From contig JAYFRE010000058.1 of the NCBI GenBank assembly GCA_034926235.1, positions 1-48,173 of the forward strand: a DNA stretch of 48,173 nucleotides, read 5' to 3'. The position numbers and the translations under genes are program-made. Shown piece after piece: positions 42,382-48,173 of this stretch. The notes below the pieces were generated by a model that searched no databases, was not told the origin of the DNA, and saw nothing but the letters and a program-made list of their open reading frames with translations. The stretch's first letter is position 1. Each line of letters starts with the position of its first letter. This DNA comes from JAYFRE01 sp034926235 (GTDB lineage: Bacteria > Pseudomonadota > Alphaproteobacteria > Rhodospirillales > Magnetospirillaceae).

Positions 42382-43503
42382 TCACCTAAGCCGGATGGGC
42401 GAGACCGGCCTTTTCCAGGACGGCGCGAGCAGGACCAGGGCAGCAGCCAGGGCGGGCACGATCGGCGTAATATAGATCAGCGGCAGGAAAATCAGCGACC
42501 GGGCGGCAAGGTTCGATACCCCAAGGGCGGCGGCCTGAATGGCGAGCATGAGCCCAATGGCCAGCATCAGGCGGTCGCCCTGGCCGCGTCGGTTGAAGCC
42601 GCCCGCCAGCAGACAGGCCGTGGCGATGAGGGCAAAGGCGAAATGGTAAAGCGGCGAAGCCAATCTTTGGTGCCCCTCGACTCGGAACTGCCGGAAATCG
42701 ACGGCTCCCACCTCGGCTTCGGTCGCCGAAAATAATTCACGCAACGACCGTTCGCGGACATCGCGGCGGCGGATGGCGTCCGGCTCGGGGGAATCCGAGA
42801 ATTCCATCGCATAATTGTCGAAAGATAGCAATGACAGGCGATCGGAGCCTTTGGTGATTTGTTGCCTTGTACCGTTGAACAGCAGGACCTTGGGCGGCGC
42901 TTCGCCGTCCGCGCTCTGGATCAGGGCACCACGTTCGGCCATGAGGGTGACGGTGCGCAAGGGCGAGCGGCGGTCATGGACGATGATGCCGAGCAACTCG
43001 CCGTCCGAGGTCCGCGCGCGGACATAGACGGTGATGCCCTTGGCGACCTGATTGAACATTCCTTCATGCAGAATGACGCCGGAAACATTGTTGCGCAGCT
43101 GCCATTGCATCTGGCGGAAGCTGTCCACGGTCTTGGGGATGATCCAAATATTGAGGGCAAGACCGATGACGGCGCAGATCGCGGCCAGGAAAAGCGCCGG
43201 TCTGGCTAGCCCCATTTGGCTCAGGCCCGCCCCCTTCAGGACCGAGATCTCCCGATCATTGATGAGCTTGTTGTAGGTGAAAAGAACCACCGAAAACAGC
43301 GAGACAGGCAGGATGACGGCCAGGAAATTCGGCAGAACCAGCAAGGTGAGCTTGAGGAAGACGAGGATCGACGCGCCCTTATTGACCGTCAGCTCGACGA
43401 ATCGCAAGGATTGCGTAAGCCACAAGATGGCGGACAGCCCGATGGTCACGAAGACCATGGCGACGGAAAGCTGGCGCAGGATGTAGCGGTCTATCCCCAA
43501 CAT
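42382..43503 (-). CDS. lptF: LPS export ABC transporter permease LptF
   Basis: A 373-residue LptF/LptG-family permease that, with LptB and a second permease, extracts LPS from the inner membrane. It has six membrane helices, three before and three after a periplasmic beta-jellyroll (about 125-270). Assignment to LptF rests on IDRYILRQL, ILWLTQSLRFVELTVNKG and DREISVLKGAGLSQMGLARP. The C-terminal helices include FAFALIATACLLAG. lptD starts 7 bp downstream. Only one permease gene is present where lptF and lptG are normally tandem, so the partner must be elsewhere or this gene serves as both. No ribosome site is evident. Confidence 0.9.
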   Translation of the reverse strand: MLGIDRYILRQLSVAMVFVTIGLSAILWLTQSLRFVELTVNKGASILVFLKLTLLVLPNFLAVILPVSLFSVVLFTYNKLINDREISVLKGAGLSQMGLARPALFLAAICAVIGLALNIWIIPKTVDSFRQMQWQLRNNVSGVILHEGMFNQVAKGITVYVRARTSDGELLGIIVHDRRSPLRTVTLMAERGALIQSADGEAPPKVLLFNGTRQQITKGSDRLSLLSFDNYAMEFSDSPEPDAIRRRDVRERSLRELFSATEAEVGAVDFRQFRVEGHQRLASPLYHFAFALIATACLLAGGFNRRGQGDRLMLAIGLMLAIQAAALGVSNLAARSLIFLPLIYITPIVPALAAALVLLAPSWKRPVSPIRLR

Positions 43504-43620
43504 TTGGGGCGGATTATGGCCGCGCTGCGGGACGAAGAACAGAGCAAAGCGTGGGCCGGGGGCGGAATTTGCACCCCTTTCCCACCTGTTCTTTCCGTCG
43601 CCGTTGCGGACAGGCCCGCC

Positions 43621-45030
43621 TCACAGGACTTTGCCGGGGTTCATGATTCCCTTAGGGTCGAAAGCGGCCTTGATCTTGCGCATCAGGACAAGATCGATCG
43701 GCGCCTTGTAGTGCGTCAATTCATCCCGCTTCAACTGGCCGATCCCGTGCTCGGCGCTGATCGAGCCATTCATGGCGTGCACGATGTCGTGGACCACCCG
43801 GTTCATGCGCGGCCAGTCTTTCGTGAAGGCGTCCTTGTCGGCGTCTTCCGGCTGGTTGAGATAGAAATGGATGTTGCCGTCGCCGACATCGCCGAAGGGG
43901 ACCGGGCGAACGCCGGGCATCTCTTTTTCCACCGCCGCGATGGCGGCGCGGATAAAGGCCGGGACCGAGGATACCGGCACCGAGACGTCATGCTTGATGA
44001 TGCCGCCATAGCTTTTCTGCGCCGTGGGAATTCCCTCGCGCATGTGCCACAGAGCATGACGTTGTTCGAGCGAACCTGCGATCACGGCGTCGGCGACGTC
44101 GCCGGCCTCGATGGCGTCGCTCAGCAGGGTTTCGAGATTGCCGCGAAGATCGGCGTCCGCACGCGAACTGGACAACTCCATCAGCACATACCAGTCATGG
44201 GCGTCGGCAAAAGGGTCCGAAACGCCGGGGATGACCGAGGCGGCCATTTCGAGCCCGATGCGCGGTACCAGTTCAAATGCGGTGATTTGATCGCCGCTGG
44301 CGGCGCGGGCGCGCGCCAGCAGGCTGATCGCCTGATCCAGCCCGGTCAGGGCGCAGAAGGCGGTCTGGCTATCCTGAGGTTTGGGGAATAGCTTGATCAC
44401 GGCGGCGGTGACGATGCCGAGCGTGCCTTCCGAACCGATGAACAACTGCTTCAAATCATAGCCGGTATTGTCCTTGCGCAAGGACCTCATTCCGTCCCAG
44501 ACCGACCCGTCGGGCAGGACGGCTTCCAGTCCCAGCACCAGATCGCGGGTATTGCCATAACGCAAGACGCCCGAACCGCCGGCATTGGCGGCGATATTGC
44601 CGCCGATCTGGCAGCTTCCTTCCGCGCCCATGCTCAAGGGGAACAGGCAACCGGCGGCGTCGGCCGCCTTTTGCACCGCTTCCAGGATCGCACCGGCCTC
44701 GACGGTCATGGTGAAATTGACCGGATCGATGGCGCGCACCCGGTTCATGCGGCTGACATTCAGGATGATCTCGTTGCCGCTGCTATCCGGCGCGGCGCCG
44801 CCGCACAGGCCGGTATTGCCGCCCTGGGGGACGATGCCCACCCCTTCCTCGGCACAAAGCCGCACGACCGCCGCCGTTTCCTCGGTCGAGGCGGGGCGCG
44901 CCACAGCCCGCGCCCGGCCCAAAAACAGGCCGCGTTCCTCGGTCAGATAGGGGGCCATGTCTCCGGCTTCGGTCAGAAGTCCGCGCGGCCCCAGGATGGC
45001 GTCAAGACGGGAAAGAAACATATCGGTCAT
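43621..45030 (-). CDS. FAD-linked oxidase (D-2-hydroxyacid dehydrogenase type)
   Basis: A 469-residue flavoprotein of the FAD_binding_4/FAD-oxidase_C family, which includes D-lactate, glycolate (GlcD) and D-2-hydroxyglutarate dehydrogenases. The FAD-binding half has VPQGGNTGLCGGA, MGAEGSCQIGGNIAANAGGS and LRYGNTRDLVLGLEAVLPDG. The C-terminal half has the metal/substrate motifs GDVGDGNIHFYL and ISAEHGIGQLKRDEL. The likely reaction is oxidation of a D-2-hydroxyacid to the 2-oxoacid with electrons to the respiratory chain; the substrate is open. AAGGGA lies 7 nt before the ATG. It is 56 bp downstream of sua5 on the same strand and may be cotranscribed with it. Confidence 0.9.
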   Translation of the reverse strand: MTDMFLSRLDAILGPRGLLTEAGDMAPYLTEERGLFLGRARAVARPASTEETAAVVRLCAEEGVGIVPQGGNTGLCGGAAPDSSGNEIILNVSRMNRVRAIDPVNFTMTVEAGAILEAVQKAADAAGCLFPLSMGAEGSCQIGGNIAANAGGSGVLRYGNTRDLVLGLEAVLPDGSVWDGMRSLRKDNTGYDLKQLFIGSEGTLGIVTAAVIKLFPKPQDSQTAFCALTGLDQAISLLARARAASGDQITAFELVPRIGLEMAASVIPGVSDPFADAHDWYVLMELSSSRADADLRGNLETLLSDAIEAGDVADAVIAGSLEQRHALWHMREGIPTAQKSYGGIIKHDVSVPVSSVPAFIRAAIAAVEKEMPGVRPVPFGDVGDGNIHFYLNQPEDADKDAFTKDWPRMNRVVHDIVHAMNGSISAEHGIGQLKRDELTHYKAPIDLVLMRKIKAAFDPKGIMNPGKVL

Positions 45031-45086
45031 GGACCATCCCTTTATCAACAATGGCGTCGCCGGACAAGACGCGGCGGCGTAGAAAT

Positions 45087-46037
45087 TCAGGCGGCACGCG
45101 GTGCGGCGGCGCGCTTTAAGCGGTCATTGATGGCCAGTCCCAGCCCGTCGCGCGGAATAGGCATCACGGCGATGCCGGTGAAGGGGGGGCGGTCGAGCGC
45201 CCGCAGCATCGCGAACAGATTGGCGGCGGCCTCGGTCACATTGCCGGACGGGCTGAGATTGAGATCGGCCGCCACCGGAGAGGTTCCGAATGCCAGCCAG
45301 GCCTCGCCGGGCCGAGGCCGGTCGGCCTCGATGCGCACCGGCAGGGATGGGGCATAATGATGGCTGGTCATGCCGGGCGAACGCGGCCCCTCCTTGCCGG
45401 CTTCCAGCACCAGGGAAACCGGACCCAGTTCGGCCTCGATCCGCTCGCGGGAGACGCCGCCGGGCCGCAGAATGATGGGGACCGGAGTCAGCAGAGCCAG
45501 TACCGTCGATTCGACGCCGACCCGGCATGGGCCGCCATCCAGGATCATCGACACCCGGTCGCCCAGTCCGGCTTCGACATGGGCGGCGGTGGTGGGGCTG
45601 ACCGTGCCGGACGGGTTGGCGCTGGGACCGGCGATGGGGATGCGGGCGGCGCGCAGCAGATCGAGCGTCACGGGGTGCTCCGGCACTCGTACGGCGACGC
45701 TGTCCAATCCTGCGGTGACCAGCAGGGAAAGTCCTGAATCTTTGCGGCGCGGCAATACCAGCGTCAGCGGCCCGGGCCAGAACAGTTCGGCCAGCCGGCG
45801 TGCGCGGGCGTCCATCTCAACCAGGCGCTCGGCCGCCTCGATATCGGCGACGGTGGCGATCAGCGGGTTGAAGGATGGGCGGCGCTTGGCTTCGAAAATA
45901 GCGGCGACGGCCTTGTCGCTGGTGGCGTCGCCGCCAAGGCCATAGACGGTTTCGGTCGGGAACGCCACGAGCTCTCCGGCTCTCAGCCGTTCGGCGGCTT
46001 CGGCGAGCGCGCTCGGAGTGGGGATCAGGATGGGCAT
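45087..46037 (-). CDS. sua5: L-threonylcarbamoyladenylate synthase, Sua5 (long) form
   Basis: A 316-residue Sua5, making threonylcarbamoyl-AMP for the universal t6A37 modification of ANN-decoding tRNAs. The N-terminal YrdC/TsaC domain (about 1-205) has GELVAFPTETVYGLGGDA, the KRRPSFNPL substrate motif and AGPSANPSG. The linker SPGMTSHHYAP, which closes over the active site in Sua5 proteins, leads to a C-terminal Sua5 domain (about 225-316). The ribosome site is weak. Upstream on the same strand lies a structured leader with an intrinsic terminator 73 nt before the ATG, so expression could be attenuated. Confidence 0.95.
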   Translation of the reverse strand: MPILIPTPSALAEAAERLRAGELVAFPTETVYGLGGDATSDKAVAAIFEAKRRPSFNPLIATVADIEAAERLVEMDARARRLAELFWPGPLTLVLPRRKDSGLSLLVTAGLDSVAVRVPEHPVTLDLLRAARIPIAGPSANPSGTVSPTTAAHVEAGLGDRVSMILDGGPCRVGVESTVLALLTPVPIILRPGGVSRERIEAELGPVSLVLEAGKEGPRSPGMTSHHYAPSLPVRIEADRPRPGEAWLAFGTSPVAADLNLSPSGNVTEAAANLFAMLRALDRPPFTGIAVMPIPRDGLGLAINDRLKRAAAPRAA

Positions 46038-46109
46038 TGTCTTACAGTCGTTTCATTGAAAAAGCCCAGGACGGGCAAGACGTTACTAACCAATCATAAA
46101 CAAAAGTCA

Positions 46110-46142
46110 GAAAAAGGCCGCCCAAATGTCCTGGGCGGCCTT
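46110..46142 (-). terminator. strong intrinsic terminator upstream of sua5
   Basis: AAGGCCGCCCA (46114-46124) pairs perfectly with TGGGCGGCCTT (46132-46142). On the minus strand it is followed by TTTTTCTGACTTTTG, a classical U-run. It lies 73 nt before the sua5 start codon and 190 nt after cysQ. It therefore ends either a small RNA or an attenuated sua5 leader rather than simply cysQ. Confidence 0.92.
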
Positions 46143-46280
46143 CGTTTCGACTTTCCTGGATCGGACCACGGCTTGCATGATCCGGAGCCAAGTCACCGCA
46201 AAGGCATGTGCGGCGGCTAAAGAGGAGTGATTTCTATCGCTCCCGTAAACTATAGTCGGACCAACTCATGTAAATGTCAA
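46110..46280 (-). ncRNA. putative small RNA or sua5 attenuator leader
   Basis: Read on the minus strand, TTGACA (46280-46275) and TATAGT (46254-46249) resemble promoter boxes, though the 20-bp spacing is longer than ideal. The following stretch of about 135 nt can form GGAGCGAT/ATCACTCC (one mismatch, AGAA loop), CGCCGCA/TGCGGTG and a GGATC/GATCC-closed stem. It ends in the strong terminator at 46142-46110. It contains no good reading frame and matches no RNA family I can name (not SRP, tRNA, tmRNA or RNase P; 6S is not convincing). It could be a free small RNA or a cis-acting leader of sua5. Confidence 0.45.
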
Positions 46281-46287
46281 GAAGAGA

Positions 46288-46299
46288 GGGGACGTCCCC
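46288..46299 (-). terminator. possible cysQ terminator hairpin
   Basis: GGGGACGTCCCC is a 12-bp palindrome 33 bp beyond the cysQ stop. On the minus strand TCTCTTCTT follows, a pyrimidine-rich but imperfect U-tract. It would end the cysQ transcript just before the promoter-like TTGACA at 46280. Confidence 0.4.
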
Positions 46300-46331
46300 C
46301 TTTCTCGTCTTTCATCGCCGGAATTGGTTCG

Positions 46332-47105
<774 letters not shown>

Positions 47106-47346
47106 ATCAACGCCTCTCGACGGCAAGGAAGCGGGCGCGGAACGCGCTTTCAGGTTCGGCGAGGCGAAAATTCCTCGGTTCCCGATGATCGGTCGATCGC
47201 GGCTGGGACGCAAGAGGAGGAATCCTTCTGCCCTGCTCCGATCCTTCATATTGTCCTCTTGGCGGGAGGCAGGAATAATGTGCGGCCACCTTTCACCGGA
47301 AACGGGTGACAAAGCGGGGGCGCGCAAGACGCAAAGGAAAGGGGCC

Positions 47347-48150
47347 ATGGTTCCAGGACATCCGATGGACGCATTGACCGAAATCGCCGGTCGGCTTGAG
47401 ACGGCGGCCCGGACGGCGACGCCGGTCGCCCCGGTTGCGGATGATTTGCCCGAACGCAGTGTTTCGGCGGCCTATCGGGTGCAGGAAATCAATACTCGCC
47501 ACGCGCTTGACCGGGGGCGGCGGTTGATCGGGCGCAAGATCGGCCTGACCTCGGCCGCGGTGCAGAACCAGCTCGGCGTCGATCAGCCCGATTACGGCAT
47601 GCTGTTTGCGGACATGGAAATTGTGAATGGCGGCAAAATAGCGCCGGGACTTCTGATCGCCCCCAAGGTGGAGGCCGAAATCGCCTTCATCTTGAAGCAT
47701 GGGCTGGATCATACGGGGATCGGGCTGGGCGATGTTCTCGACGCCATAGATTGGGTCGCACCGGCCCTGGAAATCGTGGACAGCCGGATCGCCGGTTGGG
47801 CTATTTCTATTTACGACACTATCGCCGACAACGCGTCGTCGGGGCGTTTCGTTCTGGGCGAGACGGCGCGGCGTCTCGACGGACTCGATCTCCGGCTGTG
47901 CGGCATGGTCTTGGAACATAACGGCATACCGGCCAGCCTGGGCGTCGGCGCGGCTTGTCTGGGGCATCCCCTGAACGCGGTGCGTTGGCTGGCCGAGGTC
48001 ATGGCCAAGTCCGGCCGCCCGCTGGGCGCGGGCGACATCATTCTGTCCGGCGCGCTGGGGCCGATGATCGCTGCGTCGCCCGGCGACGGTTTTTCGGCAC
48101 AGATCGGCGGGTTGGGGACGGTATCCGTCGGCTTCGCGCCATTGGCTTAA
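47347..48150 (+). CDS. mhpD: 2-keto-4-pentenoate hydratase family protein
   Basis: A 267-residue fumarylacetoacetate-hydrolase-superfamily hydratase (MhpD/TesE/DmpE type), adding water to 2-hydroxypenta-2,4-dienoate to give 4-hydroxy-2-oxovalerate, the substrate of the aldolase at 8.5 kb. Evidence: IGRKIGLTSAAVQNQLGVDQ, PDYGMLFADMEI, PKVEAEIAFIL with the metal-binding Glu pair, ALEIVDSRIAGW and GDIILSGALGPM. The start ATG at 47347 follows AAGGAAAGGGGCC; ATG six codons later is an alternative. A Shine-Dalgarno-like GGAGG near the window end suggests another gene begins just past it. A sister 2-oxohept-3-enedioate hydratase role is also possible. Confidence 0.9.
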   Translation: MVPGHPMDALTEIAGRLETAARTATPVAPVADDLPERSVSAAYRVQEINTRHALDRGRRLIGRKIGLTSAAVQNQLGVDQPDYGMLFADMEIVNGGKIAPGLLIAPKVEAEIAFILKHGLDHTGIGLGDVLDAIDWVAPALEIVDSRIAGWAISIYDTIADNASSGRFVLGETARRLDGLDLRLCGMVLEHNGIPASLGVGAACLGHPLNAVRWLAEVMAKSGRPLGAGDIILSGALGPMIAASPGDGFSAQIGGLGTVSVGFAPLA

Positions 48151-48160
48151 GGATGTGCCC

Positions 48161-48173
48161 GGAGGTCAAGAGA
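48161..48173 (+). promoter_or_regulatory. probable ribosome-binding site of a gene starting beyond the window
   Basis: GGAGG at 48161-48165 lies 11 bp after the hydratase stop codon and is followed by TCAAGAGA to the end of the window. A start codon is expected within a few bases beyond it, probably the next gene of the hydratase operon. Confidence 0.4.

Noticed and set aside
46110..46280. 6S RNA as identity of the transcript upstream of sua5
   Set aside because: There is a faint similarity in GTGGTCCGATCC, but no long closing stem with a central bubble could be drawn, and the usual 6S neighbours are absent.

Overview
The window is about 48 kb of high-GC chromosomal DNA from an alphaproteobacterium, most likely a Rhodospirillales-type organism. 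Evidence: a circularly permuted two-piece tmRNA gene, an SspB-alpha homologue, DUF1491 and ribbon-helix-helix proteins typical of the class, the yqeY-dnaG-rpoD order, an ArsR/methyltransferase fusion in front of metF-metH, and recognisable parts of the yicC-gmk-rsmA-surA-lptD-lptF block. No phage, transposon, CRISPR, rRNA or tRNA gene was recognised. Most of the window is core genome with small accessory catabolic insertions.

Layout. 1-1.7 kb: carA and the 5' end of carB (minus strand) with a good carA promoter. 1.8-7.3 kb: a metallophosphoesterase, yqeY, dnaG and rpoD, closed by a strong terminator. 7.5-9.5 kb: acetaldehyde dehydrogenase and 4-hydroxy-2-oxovalerate aldolase, a meta-cleavage lower pathway. 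9.5-15.8 kb (minus): ArsR-methyltransferase, metF (TTG start), metH and an AEC transporter, headed by a near-perfect 30-bp palindrome. 16-18.5 kb: mlaA, fumC and a small RHH protein. 18.7-21.7 kb (minus): an MFS aromatic-acid-type transporter, a metal-dependent cyclase/hydrolase and a TetR regulator with a 16-bp palindromic operator. 21.9-25.7 kb (minus): a split Aer-like redox receptor (MCP plus separate PAS protein) and recQ.

25.9-26.8 kb: sspB directly downstream of the ssrA tmRNA, so the tag and its ClpXP adaptor are adjacent. 27-28.1 kb: dodecin, DUF2934, an unknown small protein and DUF1491. 28.1-28.6 kb: an AT-rich gene-free segment with one perfect DnaA box and near-matches. 28.6-31.6 kb (minus): ftsE-ftsX-ydcF-plsC. 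31.7-36.4 kb: zinc-ribbon/DUF3426 membrane protein, ExoD, CNNM/CBS protein, yicC-gmk. 36.4-43.5 kb (minus): lptF-lptD-surA-rsmA followed by a two-subunit CoA-transferase. 43.6-47.1 kb (minus): an FAD-linked oxidase, sua5 with a structured and possibly attenuated leader, and cysQ. 47.3 kb to the end: a 2-keto-4-pentenoate hydratase.

Together the genes cover nucleotide precursor synthesis, replication priming, the housekeeping sigma factor, the methionine/SAM cycle, outer-membrane biogenesis and lipid asymmetry, cell division, trans-translation and proteolysis. A scattered set of genes for aromatic or organic-acid catabolism (hydratase, aldolase, aldehyde dehydrogenase, CoA-transferase, cyclase, MFS and FAD oxidase) sits among them in separate small units.
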